Positions 1 through 6,337 of a stretch of 19,516 bases of DNA are shown here, in pieces. Numbering within the stretch: the first letter of the stretch is position 1; each line of letters begins with the position of its first letter. The notes below the pieces were generated by a model, which did not search any database, was not told where the DNA came from, and saw only the letters and a program-made list of their open reading frames with translations. The position numbers were made by a program, and so were the translations under genes. Origin of the DNA: BPGL01 sp035463115 (GTDB lineage: Bacteria > Actinomycetota > UBA4738 > HRBIN12); NCBI GenBank assembly GCA_035463115.1, contig DATHTO010000089.1, positions 1 through 19,516 on the forward strand, read 5' to 3'.

Positions 1-633
1 CGTGAGCACCTGGATCGGCCCGTCGCGTCCCCCCCAGAGGAACCACGCGAGACCGCCGACGGCGACGATCGCCGCGGCCGGACCCAGCGCCGCGCGCCGG
101 CGGCCCACCCAGCCAGCCGGCGCGAGCACGATCGGCCAGAGCTTCCACCAGACCGCGAGCCCGAGCGCGACCGCCGACAGGGCGTCGCGCCGCTCGCGGA
201 ACGCCGCCGCCGCCCACGCCGCCGCGGCCACGGCGACGAGGTCGAGGCGCAGGTAGGCGACGCCGAGCAGCGGAAGCCCGACGGCGAGGTACGCGGCCGC
301 CGGTCGACGCCCCCATCCACGCGCGAGCGCCGCGGCGGCGGCGAGGTCTGCCACGAAGGCGACGAGCACGACCCGCCGAGCGGTGGCGGCGTCACCGTCG
401 CCGCCGAGCAGCTCGATCGCCGCGGTCTCGGCCGGCATCAGCGCGACGGGGACGTGCAGGTACGGCGTCACGGGGGATCGCGCGAGCGTCTCCGCACGCG
501 CGATCCAAGGGTCGGCCGGCGGCGGCGATGCCAGGAGCAGCACGGCGACGAACACCCGGACGGCGACGAGGGTCACGATCGCGGCCGCGAGCCACGGTTC
601 CGACGCCGTGGAGGCGCGCGCCCGAGCGGTCAT
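1..633 (-). CDS. GT-C type membrane glycosyltransferase (GT87/DUF2029-like), 3' end missing
   Basis: A reading frame stays open from an ATG at 633 to the window edge, giving 211 residues with no stop, so the C-terminal half is missing. The protein is strongly hydrophobic, with about five membrane segments. The first begins near residue 13, and later ones include a segment with RLDLVAVAAAAW and one with VWWKLWPIVLAPAGW. A Lys-Leu-Trp-Pro turn at the end of a membrane helix is typical of DUF2029/GT87 enzymes, which move mannose or arabinose from polyprenyl-phosphate donors onto envelope glycolipids in actinobacteria. That family call is pattern-based and the substrate is unknown. An alternative in-frame ATG lies at 657. 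Neither start has a clear ribosome binding site. The gene diverges from the secreted-protein gene at 675, so a short bidirectional promoter region must lie around 634-674. Confidence 0.6.
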   Translation of the reverse strand, partial: MTARARASTASEPWLAAAIVTLVAVRVFVAVLLLASPPPADPWIARAETLARSPVTPYLHVPVALMPAETAAIELLGGDGDAATARRVVLVAFVADLAAAAALARGWGRRPAAAYLAVGLPLLGVAYLRLDLVAVAAAAWAAAAFRERRDALSAVALGLAVWWKLWPIVLAPAGWVGRRRAALGPAAAIVAVGGLAWFLWGGRDGPIQVLT

Positions 634-674
634 GGCGCTCAACCGTAGCGGTCGCATCTGCCGATGACGAGGAG

Positions 675-1634
675 GTGCGTCGCTTCGTCGCGTCCGTCGT
701 CGCCGGTGTGGTGCTCGCGGCGCCCGCGCTCGTGCCGAGCATCGCGGCGCCCGTGCCGGGGACGACGTGCGAGGTGTTCCCCGCGGACAACGCCTGGCGC
801 CTCGACGTCTCCGCGTTGCCGGTCCATCGGCGCAACGACGTCTGGAAGCGCTCCACCTACGCGCGGCGGACGCTCCTGCACCCCGACTTCGGGCCGCCGG
901 CCTACGGCATGCCGTTCGACGTGGTCGGAGCCGCGCACGAACGGACCCGGGTCCGGTTCCGGTACGACGACGAGAGCGACGACGTGCGGTATCCCTTCGA
1001 CGGCGCGACGCCGATCGAAGGCGGTTCCGACCGACACGCGCTGATGATCGACGGGGACGCGTGCGTGCTCTACGAGCTGTTCGACGCGCGCTGGAACGGC
1101 GGCGAGCCCACGGCCGGGAGCGGCGCGATGTTCCGGCTCGACGGCGCACGGGCGAACGCCCTCCGGCCGGCGGGCTGGACGAGCGCCGACGCCGCGGGGC
1201 TCCCGATCTTCCCCGGGCTCGTCCGTCGGGACGAGGTCGAGGCCGGCGTGATCGACCACGCACTGCGGTTCACCGTGTCGTGCACGAGCGATGGGTACCT
1301 GTGGCCCGCTCGCCACGCAGCGCCGACCGGCGGGCCGGCGTGCCCGCCGATGGGGGCGCGGTTCCGGTTGCGGGCCGGGTACGGCATCGACGGCTTCTCC
1401 CGTGACGCGAAGGTGATCCTGCGCGCGATGCAGCGGTACGGGTTGATCGTCGCCGACAACGGGAGCGACTGGTACGTGCAGGGGACCCGCGACCCCGGCT
1501 GGACGAACCGGCTGCTCGATCAGCTCAAGCGGGTGCCCGCGCGAGCGTTCGTCGCGGTCGACGCGCGGCACTGTCGGGTCGAGGCCGGATCGGCCGCGTT
1601 CGCGTACGGGCCGGGGTGTCCGGCGCCGCCCTAG
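675..1634 (+). CDS. Secreted protein of unknown function
   Basis: The product is about 319 residues from a GTG start at 675, chosen because the protein then opens with a typical signal peptide: MRRF, a hydrophobic core to about residue 20, and a small-residue cleavage region near residues 22-26. The mature part starts with a Cys followed by FPADNAW, and later carries HPDFG, IEGGSDRHALMID, LRPAGWTSADAAGLPIFPG, RFTV, YLWPARH, VILRAMQRYGLIVADNGSDWY and a C-terminal QLKRVP. I recall this motif set from uncharacterised secreted proteins of actinobacteria and proteobacteria, but I know no established function. The many conserved Trp, Asp and Gly positions suggest a folded extracellular domain rather than a linker. 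The Shine-Dalgarno-like GAGGAG touches the start codon, so the exact start is uncertain. The TAG stop overlaps the trpG stop in CTAG. Confidence 0.75.
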   Translation: MRRFVASVVAGVVLAAPALVPSIAAPVPGTTCEVFPADNAWRLDVSALPVHRRNDVWKRSTYARRTLLHPDFGPPAYGMPFDVVGAAHERTRVRFRYDDESDDVRYPFDGATPIEGGSDRHALMIDGDACVLYELFDARWNGGEPTAGSGAMFRLDGARANALRPAGWTSADAAGLPIFPGLVRRDEVEAGVIDHALRFTVSCTSDGYLWPARHAAPTGGPACPPMGARFRLRAGYGIDGFSRDAKVILRAMQRYGLIVADNGSDWYVQGTRDPGWTNRLLDQLKRVPARAFVAVDARHCRVEAGSAAFAYGPGCPAPP

Positions 1635-2209
1635 GCGGCGCGCCGCGGCGCGAGCTGGAGGAAGGACTCGACGATCCGCGGCCCTTCGGGCGTGAGGATC
1701 GATTCCGGGTGGAACTGGACGCCGAACCTCGGCAGCTCTCGATGCTGCGTCGCCATCACGAGGCCGTCGTCGGTCCATGCGGTCAGCTCCAGCGACGGCG
1801 GGAGGTCGCCGCGCTCGACGACGAGCGAATGGTAGCGACCGGCTTCGAACGGTGTGGCGACCCCCTCGAGGATGCCGGCGCCATCGTGGTGCACGAGCGA
1901 GGCCTTGCCGTGGACCGGCGCGGCACGGTCGACGGTCCCGCCTTGCTCGAGCCCGAGCGCCTGATGACCGAGACAGACGCCGAGGACCGGCGTGTCGTCC
2001 GGCAGGGCGTGCAGCAGGTCGGTGAAGCAGCCGGCGTCGCGAGGATGTCCGGGACCGGGGGAGAGCACGACCGCGTCGGGCTCCATCGCCACGAGCTCGT
2101 CACCGGAACGTTCGTCGCTCTTCACGACGACCGTGTCGCGGCCGAGGCTCTCGATCAGCTGCACGAGGTTGTACGTGAACGAGTCGTAGTGGTCGACGAC
2201 GAGGATCAT
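1631..2209 (-). CDS. trpG: Anthranilate synthase component II (glutamine amidotransferase)
   Basis: The 192-residue class I glutamine amidotransferase releases ammonia from glutamine and passes it to TrpE to form anthranilate, the first step of tryptophan synthesis in the cytoplasm. The sequence opens with MILVVDHYDSFTYNLVQ, has the oxyanion strand SPGPGHP at 50-56, the nucleophile Cys79 in GVCLGHQ, and His167 and Glu169 in HPES, so the catalytic triad is intact. It starts inside the end of trpE (4-nt ATGA overlap) with GGGAGG 6 nt upstream, which implies translational coupling. In organisms with a single copy the same subunit often also serves PabB in folate synthesis, and that dual role is possible here. 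No other trp genes are in the window. Confidence 0.93.
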   Translation of the reverse strand: MILVVDHYDSFTYNLVQLIESLGRDTVVVKSDERSGDELVAMEPDAVVLSPGPGHPRDAGCFTDLLHALPDDTPVLGVCLGHQALGLEQGGTVDRAAPVHGKASLVHHDGAGILEGVATPFEAGRYHSLVVERGDLPPSLELTAWTDDGLVMATQHRELPRFGVQFHPESILTPEGPRIVESFLQLAPRRAA

Positions 2210-3711
2210 CGGGCACCTCCCGGGATCGGATCGGACGCCGGCTCGGACGCCGGCGGGGCGACCGCCGGGAGCAGCGCCGCGGCTTTCGCCTTCGTCTCGC
2301 GGAGCTCGAGCGTCGGATCGCTGTCGGCCACGACACCGGCGCCGCTCTGCACCGACGCTTCGCCTCCGCTGACGACGACGGTGCGGATCGTGATGCAGAA
2401 GTCGAGGTCGCCGGCGAACGTCAGATAGCCGACCGCGCCGGCGTACGGTCCGCGCGCGGTCGGCTCGTGCTCGGCGATCAGCTCCATCGCGCGTCGCTTC
2501 GGCGCGCCCGTCACCGTGCCGGCCGGGAAGGTGACGGCGAGCGCGTCGATGGGATGGACGTCGTCACGGAGCTCCCCCTCGACGGTGGAGACGATGTGCA
2601 TCACCTTCGAGAAGCGCTCGACGACCATCAGCTCGGTCGGCCGGACGCTCCCGGGCACGCACACGCGACCGAGGTCGTTGCGCGCGAGGTCGACGAGCAT
2701 CGCGTGTTCGGCCTGTTCCTTCGGGTCGGCGAGCAGCTCGTGCTCCAGCAGGCGATCGCGGACCTCCGTGCGACCGCGCGGTCTGGTGCCGGCGATCGGC
2801 CTCGTCGAGGCGCGGCGGCCTTCGACGCGCACGAGCGGCTCGGGCGACGACCCCGCGAGCTCGAACCCGAGCATGCGCAGGAAGAACATGTACGGCGCGG
2901 GGTTCGTCACGCGCAGACGTCGGAAGATCGGCAGGCCGCCGTCGGGCGCGGCGAACGACACCCGGCGCGATGGCACGCCTTGGAAGATGTCGCCGGCGAG
3001 GATGTGATCGCGGAACGACGTCACGATCTCTTCGTACCGTGCGTCGGGCATGTTCGCGTCTCCGTCCGCGGAGGCGCGTCCGTCGAGGTGCGCCAGCGGA
3101 AGCGGCTCGGCGCCCGCGATCGTGTCGGCGAGCCCCTCGAGCGCGGCGACCCCCTCGGCGTACGCGCCCGCACCGACGTGGGCGACGAGCACCAACCGCT
3201 GCCGCCAGTGGTCGAAGACGACGGCCCGGTCGACGACCAGCAGGGCGATCGGCGGACACGGCGCGGCCTCGGGATGCGGCGCGGGGTGCCCGTCCAGCAG
3301 CGTCGCGGCCTCGTACGCCAGCGATCCCATCAGCCCGCCCGTGAGCGGCGGGAGGTCCGGCAGGCGAGGTCCGCGCAGACGCCTGGCGAGCTCGATCAAC
3401 GCCGCCCGTGGCTCGCCGTGGGGCACGTCGAGCGGAAGCGTGCGGACGGCGTCGGCGATGCGCATCCCACGCTCGTCGACGATGACGGTCGCGGCGGGGT
3501 CGCCCGCGACGAAGGAGTAGCGCCCCCAGCGCTCGGATCGCTCGACCGACTCGAGGAGGATCCCCGGACCGTCACCGGCCAGCGCCGGGAACAGCCCGAC
3601 GGGCGTGGCGACGTCCGCGAGCAGCTCCGCCCACACCGGCACGAGCGGATGTTCCGCCGCGAGGCGGTCGAACGTGGCCCGATCGGGGCGGACCTGCAGG
3701 TGGACGGTCAT
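2206..3711 (-). CDS. trpE: Anthranilate synthase component I
   Basis: The 501-residue chorismate-utilising enzyme makes anthranilate from chorismate with ammonia supplied by TrpG. The N-terminal domain contains LLES at 52-55 followed by ERWGRYSF, the conserved tryptophan feedback site, which favours TrpE over the para-aminobenzoate enzyme PabB. The C-terminal catalytic domain shows GDIFQGVPSRR, GSSPEPLVR, RPIAGTRPRG, EHAMLVDLARNDLGRV, GAPKRRAMELI and a late QSGAGVVADSDP, all expected in the active site. The ATG at 3711 has GGAAGG 6 nt upstream. The last 25 or so residues are Ala/Pro/Ser-rich and probably disordered. Upstream lies a leader with a Trp-rich peptide and competing hairpins, so the operon is probably controlled by attenuation as well as by feedback inhibition of the enzyme. 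Confidence 0.94.
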   Translation of the reverse strand: MTVHLQVRPDRATFDRLAAEHPLVPVWAELLADVATPVGLFPALAGDGPGILLESVERSERWGRYSFVAGDPAATVIVDERGMRIADAVRTLPLDVPHGEPRAALIELARRLRGPRLPDLPPLTGGLMGSLAYEAATLLDGHPAPHPEAAPCPPIALLVVDRAVVFDHWRQRLVLVAHVGAGAYAEGVAALEGLADTIAGAEPLPLAHLDGRASADGDANMPDARYEEIVTSFRDHILAGDIFQGVPSRRVSFAAPDGGLPIFRRLRVTNPAPYMFFLRMLGFELAGSSPEPLVRVEGRRASTRPIAGTRPRGRTEVRDRLLEHELLADPKEQAEHAMLVDLARNDLGRVCVPGSVRPTELMVVERFSKVMHIVSTVEGELRDDVHPIDALAVTFPAGTVTGAPKRRAMELIAEHEPTARGPYAGAVGYLTFAGDLDFCITIRTVVVSGGEASVQSGAGVVADSDPTLELRETKAKAAALLPAVAPPASEPASDPIPGGAR

Positions 3712-3786
3712 CTCGTTCCTTCCGGGTCGTCGCGGCGGCGGTGGGGGTCGACGCGGCGGGGCTCGTGGGCCTCGGGAACGCGTGAA

Positions 3787-3805
3787 CCCCGGACGATGTC
3801 CGGGG
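3787..3805 (-). terminator. trp attenuator terminator hairpin
   Basis: On the minus strand CCCCGGAC and GTCCGGGG form a perfect 8-bp stem around a 3-nt ATC loop, 75 nt before the trpE start. Only two T follow, so it is not a canonical U-tract terminator, although such weak tails are common in very GC-rich genomes. Its 5' arm overlaps an 11-nt segment that is perfectly complementary to the third Trp codon region of the leader peptide, so the hairpin can be displaced. Being palindromic, it could instead be a protein-binding site, but its place in the leader favours attenuation. Confidence 0.6.
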
Positions 3806-3869
3806 CTCGTGGCGACGGCGGCGAGGCGGTCGTGCTGGCGCTACAGCGGCGCCGGGCTCCACGAGCCCC
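3802..3869 (-). promoter_or_regulatory. trp attenuator: competing antiterminator and pause helices
   Basis: In the minus-strand transcript, GGGGCTCGTGG (3869 to 3859, covering Trp codon 15 of the leader) is perfectly complementary over 11 nt to CCACGAGCCCC (3812 to 3802). The second segment supplies the first half of the terminator 5' arm, so the two structures exclude each other. The same leader segment can also form a local 6-bp hairpin, GGGCTC-GTG-GAGCCC (3868 to 3854). A ribosome held at Trp codon 8 would end near 3870 and leave the 11-mer free to form the antiterminator. A ribosome reaching the TAG at 3841 would cover it and let the terminator form. The pairings are seen in the sequence; the mechanism is inferred from classical trp attenuation. 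Confidence 0.65.
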
Positions 3870-3903
3870 TGCGCCACGTCCAGTCCTTCCGCTGCGTCGT
3901 CAT
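3841..3903 (-). CDS. trpL: trp operon leader peptide
   Basis: A 20-residue ORF runs from ATG at 3903 to TAG at 3841, 129 nt before trpE on the same strand. Trp is encoded at positions 8, 10 and 15 (core DWTWRRGSW), far above the 1-2 percent expected by chance. No Shine-Dalgarno sequence is visible, but a TTGACG...GACCAT promoter would place the transcript start at or near the ATG, so it may be leaderless. Its third Trp codon sits inside the segment that pairs with the downstream terminator arm. Streptomyces and corynebacteria also have Trp-rich leader peptides before trpE, but the sequence here differs from those with three consecutive Trp, so the call rests on position, Trp content and the RNA pairings. 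Confidence 0.7.
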   Translation of the reverse strand: MTTQRKDWTWRRGSWSPAPL

Positions 3904-3912
3904 CGCGGGCGG

Positions 3913-3942
3913 ATGGTCGCACGCAGGCGACGAGGACGTCAA
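3913..3942 (-). promoter_or_regulatory. Candidate trpL-trpE-trpG promoter
   Basis: On the minus strand TTGACG (3942 to 3937) matches five of six positions of the -35 consensus. GACCAT (3918 to 3913) follows after 18 nt and keeps the A and final T important in a -10 box, but lacks the first T. The predicted transcript start falls within a few bases of the leader-peptide ATG at 3903, so the leader RNA would be about 190 nt. This fits the absence of a ribosome binding site for the leader peptide. It is inferred from sequence only. Confidence 0.45.
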
Positions 3943-4003
3943 CGACGTCCGCTGCGCCGTCTGCCGGCCGCACGCGCAGGCCGGCCGCGACGACCGCGCG
4001 AGC

Positions 4004-4009
4004 TATCCT
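4004..4009 (+). promoter_or_regulatory. Candidate -10 box of proS (leaderless)
   Basis: TATCCT fits the actinobacterial TANNNT -10 pattern and ends 8 nt before the proS ATG, which would start transcription at or very near the start codon. There is no Shine-Dalgarno sequence in front of proS, as expected for a leaderless mRNA. No good -35 element is visible. Confidence 0.5.
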
Positions 4010-4017
4010 GTGCGGCC

Positions 4018-5721
4018 ATGCGCGCCTCGAGCCTGTTCGCGCCGACGCTCCGCGAGGATCCCGCGGACGCCGAGATCGCGTCGCACAAGCTGTTGCTCCG
4101 CGCCGGGTACATCCGGCAGGTGATGGCAGGCGTCTACACGACGTTGCCGCTCGGGTTCCGCACGATGGGCAAGATCGAGGCGATCGTCCGCGATGAGATG
4201 GACGCGAGCGGGGCACAGGCGTTCCGGATGCCGATCACCCTTCCCGCCGACCCGTGGAAGGCGACCGGACGGTGGGACCTCTACGGCGACCTGCTGTTCC
4301 GGCTCACCGATCGTCACGGTCGCGAGCTGTTGCTGGGCCCGACGCAGGAAGAGGTCGTGGCGCTCCTCGTCGCCGGCGATCTGCCCTCGTACCGCGACCT
4401 GCCCGTGAACCTGTACCAGGTCGAATGGAAGTACCGGGACGAGTTCCGTCCGCGGTTCGGGCTCCTCCGCGGCCGCGAGTTCCTGATGAAGGACGCGTAC
4501 ACGTTCGACCGGGACCAGGAGGGTCTCGAGCGGTCGTATCGGGGGATGTACGAGGCGTACGAGCGGATCTTCGCGCGATGCGGCCTCGGCGTCGTCGTCG
4601 TGGAGGCCGATCCCGGCCAGATCGGCGGCGGGGTGAACCACGAGTTCATGGCGCGCGCCACCGTCGGCGAGGATCTGTTCGTCGAGTGCGAGAACGGTGA
4701 CTACCTCGCCGACACCGAGGCCGCGCGACCCCGGGCCCCCGAGCCTGGTGGGGACCCGACCGAGGACCTCACCGTCCTCGAGACGCCCGACACGCCGACG
4801 ATCGAATCGCTCGCGGCCTTCCTCGGCGTCGACGCGTCGCGGACGCTCAAGTGCGTCGTGTTCGACGTCGGCGGTCGGACCACGGCGGTGCTCGTGCCCG
4901 GCGACCGAGAGGTCAGCGTCAACAAGCTCGAGAAGAGCGTGTTCCCGTCGATCGTGCGGCCGCTCACCGACGACGACTTCCGCGCGCGCGAGCTCGTGAA
5001 GGGCTACGTCGGTCCACAGGGGCTCGGCGACGACGTCGAGATCGTCGCCGACCACACGGTGCGCGGTGGCCGCGACTGGGTCACCGGCTCGAACGAGCGC
5101 GACCGCCACGTCCGGGGCGCGAACGTCGGTCGGGATTTCCGCGTCGACCGGTGGGACGACGTCGTCGAGTTCCGCGAAGGGGACCGGTGCCCGATCGACG
5201 GCGGCGAGCTCCGGATCGGACGCTCCATCGTGGTCGGGCACATCTACCAGCTCGGCACGAAGTATTCGGCGCCGCTCGACGCGGCGTACGTCGACGAGCG
5301 TGGCGAACGCCACCACTACGTGATGGGCTCCTACGGCGTGGGGATCTCTCGCGTCGTCGCCGCGGCGGCGGAGCAGTACCACGACGACGCGGGCCTCAGG
5401 TGGCCGAAGGCCCTCGCGCCGTTCGAGGTCGTCGTGGTCCAGGCGACGAGCGACGCCGCGACGGCCGCCGAGGCGACGCGGATCTACGACGAGCTGCGGC
5501 GGCGGGGCGTCGACACCCTGCTCGACGATCGAGACGAGCGCGCCGGCGTGAAGTTCGCCGACGCCGACCTGATCGGCGAACCGGTCCAGGTGACGGTCGG
5601 ATCGAAGGGTCTCGCCGCGGGAACGGTCGACCTCAAGCTGCGAGCGACGGGCGAGCGCTCCTCCGCTCCGCTCGGCGGAGCCACGGATGCGGTCGTGGCG
5701 CTCCTCGACGCCGCTCCCTGA
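4018..5721 (+). CDS. proS: Prolyl-tRNA synthetase, bacterial type with editing domain
   Basis: The 567-residue class II aminoacyl-tRNA synthetase charges tRNA-Pro with proline in the cytoplasm. The N-terminus (MRASSLFAPTLREDP..., LLLRAGYIRQVMAGVYTTLPLG) is typical of the bacterial ProS family. Class II motif 2 is around residue 140 (RDEFRPRFG followed by GREFLMKDAYTF), and motif 3 is GSYGVGISR near 435. Between them, roughly residues 225-390, lies an insertion resembling the INS/YbaK editing domain that hydrolyses Ala-tRNA-Pro, with VVFDVGGRT, LVPGDREVSVNKLEK and GYVGPQGL. The C-terminal anticodon-binding domain includes LLDDRDERAGVKFADADLIG. The ATG at 4018 was chosen because family homology begins there. 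It is divergent from the trp operon and probably transcribed separately from rimP, which has its own promoter and leader. Confidence 0.96.
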   Translation: MRASSLFAPTLREDPADAEIASHKLLLRAGYIRQVMAGVYTTLPLGFRTMGKIEAIVRDEMDASGAQAFRMPITLPADPWKATGRWDLYGDLLFRLTDRHGRELLLGPTQEEVVALLVAGDLPSYRDLPVNLYQVEWKYRDEFRPRFGLLRGREFLMKDAYTFDRDQEGLERSYRGMYEAYERIFARCGLGVVVVEADPGQIGGGVNHEFMARATVGEDLFVECENGDYLADTEAARPRAPEPGGDPTEDLTVLETPDTPTIESLAAFLGVDASRTLKCVVFDVGGRTTAVLVPGDREVSVNKLEKSVFPSIVRPLTDDDFRARELVKGYVGPQGLGDDVEIVADHTVRGGRDWVTGSNERDRHVRGANVGRDFRVDRWDDVVEFREGDRCPIDGGELRIGRSIVVGHIYQLGTKYSAPLDAAYVDERGERHHYVMGSYGVGISRVVAAAAEQYHDDAGLRWPKALAPFEVVVVQATSDAATAAEATRIYDELRRRGVDTLLDDRDERAGVKFADADLIGEPVQVTVGSKGLAAGTVDLKLRATGERSSAPLGGATDAVVALLDAAP

Positions 5722-5774
5722 CGGCCGTCGGCGGTTGCGTCGGCCGCAACGCCGGTCGATCGGCGCCGACTGGC

Positions 5775-5780
5775 TATACT
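5775..5780 (+). promoter_or_regulatory. Candidate -10 box of the rimP-nusA-infB operon
   Basis: TATACT is a near-consensus -10 box in the 136-nt gap between proS and rimP, and transcription would begin near 5787. That leaves a leader of about 70 nt before rimP, containing the terminator hairpin. No convincing -35 is visible at 16-18 nt spacing. Confidence 0.6.
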
Positions 5781-5812
5781 GTTCCCGTCGGACGAACCGA
5801 TGCACGGTCCTC

Positions 5813-5837
5813 GAGGTGGGCTCGCGCCCACCTTTTT
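5813..5837 (+). terminator. Intrinsic terminator in the rimP leader
   Basis: GGTGGGC-TCGC-GCCCACC forms a perfect 7-bp stem, extended by one A-T pair (5814-5833) and a possible G-T pair (5813-5834), and runs straight into TTTTT at 5833-5837. It is the best U-tract terminator in the window. It lies after the rimP -10 box and only 5 nt before the rimP ribosome binding site, so it is an attenuator inside the operon leader rather than the end of proS alone. The rimP-nusA-infB operon of E. coli is also controlled in its leader, with NusA as regulator; a similar feedback is inferred here. It could in addition stop read-through from proS. Confidence 0.75.
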
Positions 5838-5852
5838 CGTCGAAGGGGGTGG
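5828..5852 (+). promoter_or_regulatory. Alternative hairpin sequestering the rimP ribosome binding site
   Basis: CCACCTTTTTC (5828-5838) can pair along its whole length with GAAGGGGGTGG (5842-5852) around a GTC loop: 11 pairs, three of them G-U. The 5' arm reuses the 3' arm and U-tract of the terminator, so the two hairpins are mutually exclusive. The 3' arm contains the GAAGGGGG Shine-Dalgarno sequence of rimP. The pairing is direct from sequence; its use in the cell is inferred. Confidence 0.5.
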
Positions 5853-5857
5853 TCCGG

Positions 5858-6337
5858 GTGGACGCGGAGGCGTTGATCCGGCCCGTGGTCGAGGACGCCG
5901 GGCTCGAGCTCGTCGAGGTCGTGCAGCGGCGCGAGGGTGCACGGAGGATCCTGCAGGTGACCGTCGACGACGACGGTCCGCTCGACCTCGACACGATCGG
6001 GCGCCTGTCCGAGCGGATCTCCCGCCGCCTCGACGTCGAGGACTTCGGCGCGGGCCCGTACGCCCTCGAGGTGAGCACGCCTGGGCTCGAGCGCCCCTTG
6101 CGCCTGCCGTCGCAGTTCCGGCGCGCGGTCGGGGGGTCCGTGAAGGTGAAGACGACCGTGCCGGTCGCCGGCGCGCGCGTCCACGAGGGGCCGCTGGTCG
6201 AGGCCGACGACGAGGCGATCACGGTCGCCGTCCCCGGCGCCGAGCGGCGGATCGCGCTCGCGGACGTCGCGTCCGCGCGCACGACCGTGGATTGGGACGC
6301 CGAGCTGCAACGGAGCCCAAGGAGGGCTGACGCATGA
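5858..6337 (+). CDS. rimP: Ribosome maturation factor RimP
   Basis: The 159-residue protein helps mature the 30S ribosomal subunit. It begins VDAEALIRPVVEDAGLELVE, contains RRILQVTVDDDGPLDLDTI and the signature YALEVSTPGLERPL, and ends in an SH3-like domain with ADVASARTTVDW, matching the usual 150-170 residue length and two-domain layout. GTG at 5858 was chosen because GAAGGGGG lies 8 nt upstream; another in-frame GTG at 5849 overlaps that site and is less likely. The gene ends in a 4-nt ATGA overlap with nusA, so the two are probably translationally coupled. It is the first gene of a long operon and is preceded by a terminator-bearing leader. Confidence 0.93.
   Translation: MDAEALIRPVVEDAGLELVEVVQRREGARRILQVTVDDDGPLDLDTIGRLSERISRRLDVEDFGAGPYALEVSTPGLERPLRLPSQFRRAVGGSVKVKTTVPVAGARVHEGPLVEADDEAITVAVPGAERRIALADVASARTTVDWDAELQRSPRRADA

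Noticed and set aside
528..674. Longer start for the secreted-protein gene
   Set aside because: The extension is Arg-rich, overlaps the divergent glycosyltransferase gene and would hide the signal peptide that begins at 675.
2206..3711. Reading the trpE gene as aminodeoxychorismate synthase pabB
   Set aside because: The LLES tryptophan-binding motif with ERWGRYSF and the Trp-codon leader peptide upstream favour anthranilate synthase.
3809..4123. Plus-strand ORF with Cys and Trp residues (RCAVCRPH, GGWSHAGDED) and G/C-rich third positions between trpE and proS
   Set aside because: It overlaps the start of proS by about 100 nt, has no ribosome binding site, and the shared third-position bias is partly explained by the trp leader ORF on the opposite strand. 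The intergenic GC content alone makes such bias plausible.
5668..5682. CTCCGC-TCG-GCGGAG hairpin near the end of proS
   Set aside because: It is inside the coding region, about 40 nt before the stop, with no T-tract; the true terminator-like structure is at 5813-5837.
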